Under the pieces are notes generated by a model, which made no database searches, was not told the DNA's origin, and saw nothing but the letters and a program-made list of their open reading frames with translations. Positions 1-5,151 of a DNA stretch of 5,236 nucleotides are shown here, one piece after another; within the stretch, counting starts at the first letter, position 1; every line of letters starts with the position of its first letter. Source of the DNA: Bacteroidales bacterium (lineage in GTDB: Bacteria > Bacteroidota > Bacteroidia > Bacteroidales > UBA932). A program made the position numbers and the translations under genes. The stretch is from NCBI GenBank assembly GCA_024401915.1, contig JAKSKA010000109.1, forward strand, positions 1-5,236, read 5' to 3'.

Positions 1-719
1 AACTGGAGCCCGCACATATGTGCCGAAGGAAGCATCGCAACCTGCTCCGAACTGGAGTTCATCTGGGGCTCGGCCACGTGGCCGGACAGGTAGAGATTGG
101 TGTAAAGCGACCTGTATGGCAGCATCACGCCCTTGGAGAAGCCGGACGTTCCGGAAGTATAGTTGATGAGAGCAAGCTCTTCGGCGCTGTCTTCATAGTA
201 ATTGATGTCCGAAGGCTTGAACCCGTCCGGATATCTGGCGGCGAAGCTTTCCTCCATCTTGTCGAGCACGGCCTTGAGCTTCTTGTCAGCAGCGTAGATG
301 TACTTGAAGGTGCTTATCTGGAATATTATCTTGAGATCCGGCATCTCGTTCTCGGACAGGCCCTCCCAGACGGTGTCGTCGACGAAGAGCACCTTCGCTT
401 CCGAGTGATTGACGAGGAAGTGGATGTTCTCAGGCTTGAATTCGTGGAGAAGAGGCACCGGGACCGCTCCGTAGGTCAGGGCGGAAAGCAGGCTGACGCC
501 CCAGTTGGCCTGATTGCGGGAGCAAATCGCTATCTTGTCCCCCTTCTTCAGCCCGCACTTCTCGTAACAGAGATGAAGCATCGCAATGTTTCTGCTGACA
601 TCCTCATAGGTCAGCGTGGTTCCCTGATAATTGCTCAGGGCAGGTCTTCCCCAGTGATCCTTGAAACTGCTTTCAAGGATCTTGTTCAGTGATTTGAATT
701 GAACAGCTTGGAATTCCAT
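1..719 (-). CDS. AMP-forming acyl-CoA synthetase (long-chain fatty acid-CoA ligase type), N-terminal part
   Basis: Partial gene running off the left edge; 239 residues from ATG at 719-717 are present, out of roughly 550 usual for the family. These ANL-superfamily enzymes activate a carboxylic acid with ATP to an acyl-adenylate and then transfer it to CoA. Seen: an N-terminal segment with RPALSNYQGTTLTYEDV (about 25-41), a DKIAICSRNQANWG block (61-74), the GAVPVPL segment (84-90), the phosphate-binding loop YTSGTSGFSKG (187-197) followed by VMLPYRSL, and an LPSAHMCG block (230-237) corresponding to the LPxxHxxG core motif. These closely resemble Bacteroidales 'AMP-binding' acyl-CoA ligases. 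The acyl-binding pocket and C-terminal lid with the catalytic lysine lie outside the window, so substrate chain length cannot be judged. The start overlaps the upstream lipoprotein stop by one base (TAATG), so translation is probably coupled and the gene probably shares its promoter. Confidence 0.95.
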   Translation of the reverse strand, partial: MEFQAVQFKSLNKILESSFKDHWGRPALSNYQGTTLTYEDVSRNIAMLHLCYEKCGLKKGDKIAICSRNQANWGVSLLSALTYGAVPVPLLHEFKPENIHFLVNHSEAKVLFVDDTVWEGLSENEMPDLKIIFQISTFKYIYAADKKLKAVLDKMEESFAARYPDGFKPSDINYYEDSAEELALINYTSGTSGFSKGVMLPYRSLYTNLYLSGHVAEPQMNSSSEQVAMLPSAHMCGLQ

Positions 720-1954
720 TATGGTTCGGTTTTGGTAAGGTTTATTCTTGTTCCTTTCTTGCCGGAGATTATGCTTCCCTCCGGCGTGTACACGTAAAAT
801 TTCATCAGTTCCGCAGCATCGCGCTCCACTTTTCCGCTCTCCAGCCACGCCGCCACATCCTCGCGCGGGCCCGTTGCCATCCAGCCGTCACGCCGTGCGC
901 ACCAGCCGTCGTCGGCACAGCTGAACAGCTGGCCGTACAATGCGGCGGCAAAGCCCGGGACGTCATTTTCCTGCACCTCGCAGTCGTCTCCACCACAGCG
1001 CAGCAATACGACGCGCCTCCCGCCGTCAAAAAGCAGCAGCGCGACCTCGCCGACCCGGTGGGCCTTTTCCCAGTCCAACGGGTTCACGCCGAAGCTCTTG
1101 CGCAGCTTGCCAAGGTTGTTTTCATATTTGTCCAGACGCGAATTCGCATCCAGCCAGCCGCAATACTGCTCGCGCCACTCTCCGCCAACGGGAAGCGAGA
1201 CCGCGAATTCCGCCGATTCGGGCAGGACGGTGCAGAGACTGCAGGTGAATGGAGTCTGGCGCTCCATCAGCTCCGCCCAATAGGACGGGTCACTGGCACC
1301 GCAGAACTCGAGGGTGCCGTCCGTGCGGAGTATGGTCCACTTGGCGAAATGCTTCAGGAAAGATATGGTGCTCCTCCGCCCTATCGCGTCCAGGGCCGGG
1401 CTCGAAGGCAGGAAGTAAGCTATTGACGCATTGCGGATTATCACGACGCCTTCCGACGCAGCCTGCTCGAGCGCGATTCCGAAATCGGGTGCGTCGAGGA
1501 TGCAGGCTCCGGACTCGAGATGGCGCTGCACGGACACGAGTGCCGCCTCGGAAGTCGAGAGCACAAGGATTCTGCGGCCCCCTTCGGGCTCTATCAGCGC
1601 ACAGGGCAGCTTCGCCCCGGCGGCCTGGTCCATCAGGCTTTTCACGGCGTCGAGGGTGTCCGCTGCGGCGCGGCCGGCATCGATAGAGAGAATGGGGCGC
1701 AGTTCGCCAAGATAGAGGCCGGAGATGACGGCATCGGCGGACGAGAGGCGTCCGTAGTCAAGGTCTTCCAGTTTCCCGGCAAGTCCGGGCACCATCCGGA
1801 GCGCCTCGTCGAGGCTGCCGCTGATGCCGACGCATACGGCATCGGACGGGACCGCACGCAACAGTTCAGGGCAGAATCCGCTGCCGCTGTCCCCCTTCCC
1901 GCCGCAGGAAAGCAGCAGAAAAATGGCAATAACCGTTGAAATCCACTTTCTCAT
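719..1954 (-). CDS. Putative Cys-rich lipoprotein of unknown function
   Basis: A 411-residue protein I cannot assign to a named family. The start MRKWIST is followed by a hydrophobic stretch (VIAIFLLL) and the lipobox LLSC with Cys17, so it should be cleaved by signal peptidase II and lipid-anchored in the envelope. The ATG at 1954 is preferred to one 13 codons upstream (1993) because it gives a proper signal peptide and because a TAnnTTTG promoter (1962-1969) lies between the two. The mature part starts with a G/S-rich linker, then AVPSDAVCVGISGSLDEAL, a pattern recalling other Bacteroidales lipoproteins and DUF3352-like proteins, although that likeness is weak. It has 12 cysteines besides the lipidated one, including CSLC and CGGDDC, which is many for an exported protein. 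No enzyme motif is visible. The stop overlaps the start of the acyl-CoA synthetase gene, pointing to a shared operon and possibly an envelope lipid role by association only. Confidence 0.85.
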   Translation of the reverse strand: MRKWISTVIAIFLLLSCGGKGDSGSGFCPELLRAVPSDAVCVGISGSLDEALRMVPGLAGKLEDLDYGRLSSADAVISGLYLGELRPILSIDAGRAAADTLDAVKSLMDQAAGAKLPCALIEPEGGRRILVLSTSEAALVSVQRHLESGACILDAPDFGIALEQAASEGVVIIRNASIAYFLPSSPALDAIGRRSTISFLKHFAKWTILRTDGTLEFCGASDPSYWAELMERQTPFTCSLCTVLPESAEFAVSLPVGGEWREQYCGWLDANSRLDKYENNLGKLRKSFGVNPLDWEKAHRVGEVALLLFDGGRRVVLLRCGGDDCEVQENDVPGFAAALYGQLFSCADDGWCARRDGWMATGPREDVAAWLESGKVERDAAELMKFYVYTPEGSIISGKKGTRINLTKTEP

Positions 1955-1961
1955 AATCAAA

Positions 1962-1969
1962 CAAAGGTA
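1962..1969 (-). promoter_or_regulatory. Bacteroidota-type promoter -7 element for the lipoprotein/acyl-CoA synthetase operon
   Basis: The minus strand reads TACCTTTG, an exact match to the Bacteroidota sigma-ABfr -7 consensus TAnnTTTG. A weak -33-like TATG lies 21 bp upstream (1991-1994), against a consensus TTTG at about 19 bp. Only seven bases separate the element from the ATG at 1954, so the transcript would have almost no leader. The match to the -7 consensus is seen; promoter activity is inferred. Confidence 0.6.
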
Positions 1970-2017
1970 CGAATAATCCTTGATTATATACATATTTTAT
2001 TTATCAAGCATTTTTCA

Positions 2018-2025
2018 TAAATTTG
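2018..2025 (+). promoter_or_regulatory. Bacteroidota-type promoter -7 element for typA
   Basis: TAAATTTG matches TAnnTTTG exactly and is followed by CA, as at the other two plus-strand promoters here. A near-match -33 box TTTA lies 18 bp upstream (1996-1999). The element is 17 bases before the ATG at 2043 and downstream of the alternative in-frame start at 1980, which supports the shorter typA product. The -33 boxes of this promoter and the divergent one almost touch (1991-1999), so the two could compete for polymerase. Confidence 0.7.
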
Positions 2026-2042
2026 CAGGATTTAATAAGATT

Positions 2043-3848
2043 ATGCAGGATATTAGAAATATAGCGATCATCGCTCACGTCGACCACGGCAAGACAACTC
2101 TCGTCGACAGAATGATTTACCAGGCCAATCTCGTGCGCCAGCCCGAGAATCTCGGCCAGCTGGTACTGGACAACAACGACCTTGAAAGGGAAAGGGGCAT
2201 CACCATTCTCGCAAAGAATGTGTCCGTGATCTACAAGGGCGTAAAGATAAACGTCATCGACACTCCGGGCCACGCCGATTTCGGCGGAGAGGTGGAGCGC
2301 GTGCTCAATATGGCTGACGGCGTGCTGCTGCTCGTGGACGCGTTCGAAGGCTGTATGCCGCAGACGCGTTTCGTGCTCCAGAAGGCTCTCCAGATGGGAA
2401 AGAAGCCCATCGTCGTGGTCAACAAGGTGGACAAGCCGAACTGCCGTCCCGACGAAGTGCAGGAAGAGGTGTTCGACCTTATGTTCAACCTCGGCGCCAA
2501 CGAGGAGCAGCTGGATTTCGCGACCGTTTTCGGCTCGGCCAAGCAGGGATGGATGTCAATGGACTGGAAGCAGCCCACTGACAACATCACTCCCCTCCTC
2601 GACACGATACTCCGCGTGATCCCCGCACCCGCGCAGGTCGAAGGCACGCCCCAGATGCTCATCTCCTCGCTGGAGTATTCCCCTTACGTGGGACGCATCG
2701 CGGTGGGACGCATAACGCGCGGCAGCCTCTCAAGCGGCCAGAACATCAGCCTCTGCAAGCGCTACGACATAGTCCAGAAGCAGAAAATCAAGCAGCTGAT
2801 GGTCTTCGAAGGCCTCGGCAAGGGCAATGTGGACAAGGTGGAATGCGGAGACATCTGCGCCGTAGTGGGTCTTGACGGATTCGAGATCGGCGACACCGTT
2901 GCGGATTTCGAGAACCCGGAAGCGCTGCCCCCCATCGCCATAGACGAGCCTACGATGAGTATGCTCTTCACCATCAACAACTCCCCCTTCTTCGGAAAGG
3001 ACGGCAAGTTCGTGACTTCCCGCCACATCAAGGAGCGCCTCGACAAGGAGCTTGAGAAGAACCTCGCGCTCCGCGTGAAGCCGGGCCTCACCGCCGATTC
3101 GTTCATCGTTTACGGACGCGGCGTGCTCCACCTCTCCGTCCTCATCGAGACGATGAGGCGTGAAGGCTTCGAGCTGCAGGTCGGCCAGCCCAAGGTGCTC
3201 GACAAGACCATAAACGGCCAGAGATGCGAGCCTATCGAGGAACTCTCCATCGAGGTTCCGGAAGAATTCGTGGGCGCGGCAATCGAGATCTCGACAAGGC
3301 GCAAGGGTGCGCTCGTCCATATGGAACCGCGCGGGGACAGGACCCTGCTCGAATTCGAGATTCCGACCCGCGGACTTATGGGACTGCGTTCGAACCTTCT
3401 CACCGCATCGCAGGGAGAGGCCATCGTGGCACACCGCTTCAAGGAGTACCAGCCCTACAAGGGCGAGATAGAGCGCCGCAACAACGGATCGCACGTCACG
3501 ATCGAGACCGGCCAGACCATAACCTACACCAACAACAAGCTGCTTGACCGCGGACGCTTCTTCGTCGATCCCGGCGAGGACATCTATATGGGCCAGGTGA
3601 TCGGCGAGCATACCCGCGAGAGGGACCTCAACATCAACATCTGCAAGACAAAGAAGCTCACCAACGTGCGTGCAGCCGGCTCAGACGAGAAGATTGTCCT
3701 GCCTCCCGCAATCAAGTTCTCCCTCGAGGAAGCGCTCGAATACATCCAGGAGGACGAGCTCGTGGAGGTAACGCCCCACTATATGAGGATACGCAAGATT
3801 CTGCTCGACCCTCTGGCGAGAAAAAGAAATAGCGACAACGAAGATTGA
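2043..3848 (+). CDS. typA: TypA/BipA, ribosome-associated translational GTPase
   Basis: A 601-residue GTPase of the EF-G/LepA/TypA group, full length for TypA (about 600). TypA binds the ribosome at the factor site, hydrolyses GTP, and is known to help large-subunit assembly and growth under stress such as low temperature. Seen, numbered from ATG 2043: G1 AHVDHGKT (11-18), G2 RGIT (51-54), G3 DTPGH (73-77), G4 NKVD (127-130), G5 SAK (164-166), and a beta-barrel domain II with GRIAVGRITRGSL. The middle and C-terminal parts include GRGVLHLSVLIETMRREGFEL, EPRGDRTLLEFEIPTRGLMGLR and VRAAGSDEKIVLPP, typical of TypA rather than EF-G or LepA. An in-frame upstream start (1980) would add 21 residues unlike the family and would lie before the promoter, so it is rejected. 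The stop TGA overlaps a TTG that may start the next gene. The gene is GC-rich (57-60% in the stretches counted). Confidence 0.98.
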   Translation: MQDIRNIAIIAHVDHGKTTLVDRMIYQANLVRQPENLGQLVLDNNDLERERGITILAKNVSVIYKGVKINVIDTPGHADFGGEVERVLNMADGVLLLVDAFEGCMPQTRFVLQKALQMGKKPIVVVNKVDKPNCRPDEVQEEVFDLMFNLGANEEQLDFATVFGSAKQGWMSMDWKQPTDNITPLLDTILRVIPAPAQVEGTPQMLISSLEYSPYVGRIAVGRITRGSLSSGQNISLCKRYDIVQKQKIKQLMVFEGLGKGNVDKVECGDICAVVGLDGFEIGDTVADFENPEALPPIAIDEPTMSMLFTINNSPFFGKDGKFVTSRHIKERLDKELEKNLALRVKPGLTADSFIVYGRGVLHLSVLIETMRREGFELQVGQPKVLDKTINGQRCEPIEELSIEVPEEFVGAAIEISTRRKGALVHMEPRGDRTLLEFEIPTRGLMGLRSNLLTASQGEAIVAHRFKEYQPYKGEIERRNNGSHVTIETGQTITYTNNKLLDRGRFFVDPGEDIYMGQVIGEHTRERDLNINICKTKKLTNVRAAGSDEKIVLPPAIKFSLEEALEYIQEDELVEVTPHYMRIRKILLDPLARKRNSDNED

Positions 3849-4255
3849 TAATCGGAAAAAATTTATTATCTTTGCAACCCTTTGGTATTCCTTCAGAGAA
3901 ACTGAAGACCGGGCACAACCACTTCGAGTGGCGCGCTGACGGACAGTTCTTTAAAACATTCGGAGACTCCGGCATCCTGGATGCTGACATCTCGATCGAC
4001 CTCGACGTAAACTTCCACGGCGTTACAGCGGATGTGGAATGCGCTATGAAGGGGACGGTCACGGTGGAATGCGACAGATGTCTCGAAGACCTCGTACTGC
4101 CGGTTGAGACAGGATTCGAGGATTCGGTGGTGGCCGACGAGGACGGTCTGGATTTCAGTCAGGACATATATGATTACGTCCTGCTTTCCCTGCCGCTCAG
4201 GAAGGTCCATCCGGAAGGAGAATGCAACGAGGAAACCGTAAAGTATATAAAATAA
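3845..4255 (+). CDS. yceD: DUF177/YceD family protein (large-subunit/23S rRNA accumulation protein)
   Basis: 136 residues if read from the TTG at 3845, somewhat short for the family (about 160-180). YceD/DUF177 proteins are almost always encoded directly before rpmF and are linked to 23S rRNA accumulation; their mechanism is unclear. Seen: FGIPSEKLKTGHNHFEW near the N-terminus, then GTVTVECDRCLEDLVLPVE with the family's CxxC (Cys76, Cys79), an acidic middle, and a closing VHPEGECNEETVKY with Cys127. There is no ATG before codon 68 (4046), which is inside the conserved domain. The start must therefore be a TTG at 3845, which overlaps the typA stop as TTGA, or a TTG at 3872 giving a 127-residue protein beginning QPFGIPSEKL, or the very rare ATT at 3887. 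The TATCTTTG promoter overlaps the 3872 codon, so transcripts from typA and from the local promoter may not offer the same start. Confidence 0.85.
   Translation: MIIGKNLLSLQPFGIPSEKLKTGHNHFEWRADGQFFKTFGDSGILDADISIDLDVNFHGVTADVECAMKGTVTVECDRCLEDLVLPVETGFEDSVVADEDGLDFSQDIYDYVLLSLPLRKVHPEGECNEETVKYIK
3867..3874 (+). promoter_or_regulatory. Promoter -7 element upstream of or inside the start of the DUF177 gene (yceD-rpmF)
   Basis: TATCTTTG followed by CA is an exact TAnnTTTG match in an A/T-rich stretch. ATTG (3844-3847), one mismatch from the TTTG -33 box, sits exactly 19 bp upstream. This would give the DUF177-L32-tRNA group its own transcription independent of typA. It overlaps the 5' end of the DUF177 reading frame, which makes the start of that gene uncertain. 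Confidence 0.65.
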
Positions 4256-4273
4256 TATTAAAAAGATAAGAAA

Positions 4274-4459
4274 ATGGCACATCCTAAACACAAACACTCA
4301 AAGCAGAGAACAGACAAGCGTCGTACCCACGATTTCGCTCCCGTCCCTACCCTCGCAACCTGCCCCAACTGCGGAGCTACGATAATGTATCACCGCGTTT
4401 GTCCTGAGTGTGGTTACTACAGGGGACGTCAGATCATCGTCAAGAAAGACGCCGAGTAA
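4274..4459 (+). CDS. rpmF: 50S ribosomal protein L32
   Basis: A 61-residue, full-length L32 of the large ribosomal subunit. The basic N-terminus MAHPKHKHSKQRTDKRRTHD matches the family, and the zinc ribbon is intact: CPNC (Cys30, Cys33) and CPEC (Cys43, Cys46), so this is the zinc-binding form. It ends RGRQIIVKKDAE. It lies 18 bases after the DUF177 stop, in an A-rich leader (AAAAAGATAAGAAA before ATG) with no clear Shine-Dalgarno sequence, as is usual in Bacteroidota. The yceD-rpmF order is the near-universal arrangement. In many bacteria fatty-acid or phospholipid genes (plsX, fabH) follow; here a tRNA gene does. Confidence 0.98.
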   Translation: MAHPKHKHSKQRTDKRRTHDFAPVPTLATCPNCGATIMYHRVCPECGYYRGRQIIVKKDAE

Positions 4460-4483
4460 GACACTGTCCAACCCATATCCACC

Positions 4484-4498
4484 GCGTTCTTCGAACGC
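4484..4498 (+). other. Small hairpin between rpmF and tRNA-Arg
   Basis: GCGTTC, loop TTC, GAACGC: a perfect 6-bp stem 24 bases after the rpmF stop. It is followed at 4504-4508 by ATTTT, so it could be a weak terminator or a processing site between the L32 message and the tRNA. A GC-rich palindrome (GGCCC CC GGGCC, 4509-4520) lies directly after it. No TAnnTTTG promoter is visible between rpmF and the tRNA, so cotranscription and cleavage is the simpler reading. Confidence 0.4.
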
Positions 4499-4525
4499 CA
4501 CGGATTTTGGCCCCCGGGCCGGTAC

Positions 4526-4597
4526 GGCCTCTTAGTTCAACGGATAGAACGTGGGTTTCCTAAACCTAAAATACAGGTTCGATTCCTGTAGGGGCTA
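4526..4597 (+). tRNA. tRNA-Arg, anticodon CCU
   Basis: A 72-base tRNA folded by hand. Acceptor stem GGCCTCT/AGGGGCT pairs in 7 bp with G-U wobbles at the first and fifth pairs. The D-arm is GTTC/GAAC with loop AACGGATA. The anticodon arm is TGGGT/ACCTA with loop TTCCTAA, giving anticodon CCT at 4559-4561 (reads AGG, arginine). The variable loop is AAAT. The T-arm is ACAGG/CCTGT with loop TTCGATT. The discriminator base is A4597. The 3' CCA is not encoded (CTG follows), so it must be added after transcription. It lies 66 bases after rpmF on the same strand and just before a strong terminator that includes its last four bases. Confidence 0.93.
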
Positions 4598-4640
4598 CTG
4601 AAAAAGCCTGAAGCGTTTCGCTTCGGGCTTTTTCAGTAGC
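4594..4640 (+). terminator. Intrinsic terminator after tRNA-Arg, overlapping the tRNA 3' end
   Basis: Arms 4594-4615 and 4619-4640 are complementary over 22 bp with one G-T wobble and a TTT loop. The core is a classic terminator: A5 (4601-4605), GCCTGAAGCG, TTT, CGCTTCGGGC, T5 (4629-4633), a shape that can work in both directions. The outermost bases of the left arm, GCTA, are the last four bases of the tRNA, so an inverted copy of the tRNA end (TAGC) lies at 4637-4640. Confidence 0.9.
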
Positions 4641-4866
4641 TATGCTTCTCAACCCCAGTCAGCTGACGCTGACAGCCCCTGTCAGGGGCATGCGCCATTC
4701 CACTAACGTTCCATGGCGGTGGCTGCGCTGCTTCGACTTTCTACAGAAAGTCTCGCTGACGCTCCGCCACGGCCGCTGATGCGGCCTTCGCCGCTGCGCG
4801 GCTCAAAAAGCGGCGGAGAATTCTACGGAGTTCTCCGCTTTTGCGCTGTATTCTTCAAAAATTCAT
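4641..4866. other. Non-coding intergenic stretch dense in short inverted repeats
   Basis: No convincing gene is seen on either strand. The stretch holds a chain of palindromes: GTCAGCTGAC (4658-4667); GCCCCT/AGGGGC with a 3-base loop (4675-4689); CGCCAT/ATGGCG (4693-4718); GACTTTC/GAAAGTC with loop TACA, the stem starting at the G of CTTCGAC just before 4740 and ending near 4752; GGCCGC/GCGGCC with loop TGAT (4771-4786); GCCGC/GCGGC (4790-4802); and a larger hairpin at 4806-4842. The word GCTGACGCT occurs twice, near 4662 and near 4754. The reading frame open through here has the low-complexity look of translated repeat DNA. It may be a structured RNA, a dispersed intergenic repeat, or remains of an insertion. 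Confidence 0.6.
4806..4842 (+). terminator. Hairpin ending in TTTT before the DUF4160 promoter
   Basis: AAAAG plus CGGAGAA on the left pairs with TTCTCCG plus CTTTT on the right: 12 bp with a 3-base CGG bulge in the left arm and a 10-base loop (4821-4830). The A-tract/T-tract flanks look like a second, possibly two-way, terminator that insulates the small gene pair from upstream transcription. The T-run is short, so this is less certain than the terminator behind the tRNA. Confidence 0.5.
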
Positions 4867-4889
4867 TAAATTTGCAAAAATTGCAATTT
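4867..4889 (+). promoter_or_regulatory. DUF4160 promoter with overlapping palindromic candidate operator
   Basis: TAAATTTG (4867-4874) matches the -7 consensus TAnnTTTG and is identical through the next two bases (CA) to the typA promoter. No good -33 box is at the usual distance; TTTG at 4840-4843 is 23 bp away. Overlapping the -7 box and reaching the base before the ATG is an inverted repeat: AAATTTGCAA (4868-4877) and TTGCAATTT (4881-4889), pairing with one extra T. It contains two copies of the palindrome TTGCAA nine bases apart. The position suits a repressor site, which is inference. Confidence 0.5.
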
Positions 4890-5147
4890 ATGCCCGAGGT
4901 CAGTTATTTCTATGGTATCGCCATTTATATGTATATGAGCGAGCATAATCCTCCTCATTTCCACGTGAAATATCAGGATTATGAGGCAATCATTACTATT
5001 GAAGGCGGAGTGATTACGGGTTCACTTCCAAGAAGAGCTCTGAATCTTGTGTATGAATGGCTGGACCTTCATAAAAATGAATTGATGGAGAATTGGAAGC
5101 GGATGGAGAACAAGGAAGCAATAGTAAAAATTGATCCACTGAAGTAA
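4890..5147 (+). CDS. DUF4160 family protein
   Basis: An 85-residue protein, full length for DUF4160. Seen: MPEVSYFYGIAIYMYMSEHN, then PPHFHVKY with the family's histidines (His19, His23, His25), then YEAIITIEGGVITGSLPRRA and LNLVYEWLDLHKNELMENW. The biochemical role is not known; the HxxxHxH spacing could bind a metal or form an active site, but that is a guess. The ATG at 4890 is chosen because it gives the family's conserved MPE start and follows the promoter; a longer frame beginning at 4713 runs through hairpin DNA and is rejected. GC is about 40% by hand count, against 57-60% in stretches of typA, suggesting a different history. The DUF2442 gene begins four bases after the stop, so the two are an operon. 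DUF4160 and DUF2442 genes are often neighbours and have the layout of toxin-antitoxin pairs, without a role I can confirm. Confidence 0.88.
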   Translation: MPEVSYFYGIAIYMYMSEHNPPHFHVKYQDYEAIITIEGGVITGSLPRRALNLVYEWLDLHKNELMENWKRMENKEAIVKIDPLK

Positions 5148-5151
5148 TCAT

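Noticed and set aside
18..692. A 224-codon open frame on the plus strand
   Set aside because: It lies antisense to the acyl-CoA synthetase, whose minus-strand translation carries clear family motifs; the plus-strand product shows no recognisable domain.
1955..1993. A longer lipoprotein starting at 1993
   Set aside because: It would put 13 extra residues before the signal peptide and place the promoter inside the gene.
1980..2042. A longer TypA starting 21 codons earlier
   Set aside because: The extension is unlike the family, its DNA is the AT-rich promoter region, and the TAnnTTTG box lies downstream of that start.
2730..3611. A 293-codon open frame on the minus strand
   Set aside because: It is the antisense shadow of typA in GC-rich DNA, with no promoter, domain or exported-protein signal.
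4526..4640. The tRNA as a proven attachment site of an integrated element
   Set aside because: The only repeat of the tRNA end here is a four-base inverted copy that belongs to the terminator; no direct repeat or integrase is visible.
4641..4866. Hairpin block as a CRISPR array or retron RNA
   Set aside because: The repeats differ from one another, have no regular spacing, and no cas or reverse-transcriptase gene is nearby.
4713..4889. A 59-residue N-terminal extension of the DUF4160 protein
   Set aside because: It is translated hairpin DNA of low complexity, lies upstream of the TAAATTTG promoter, and the family's own start motif MPE begins at 4890.
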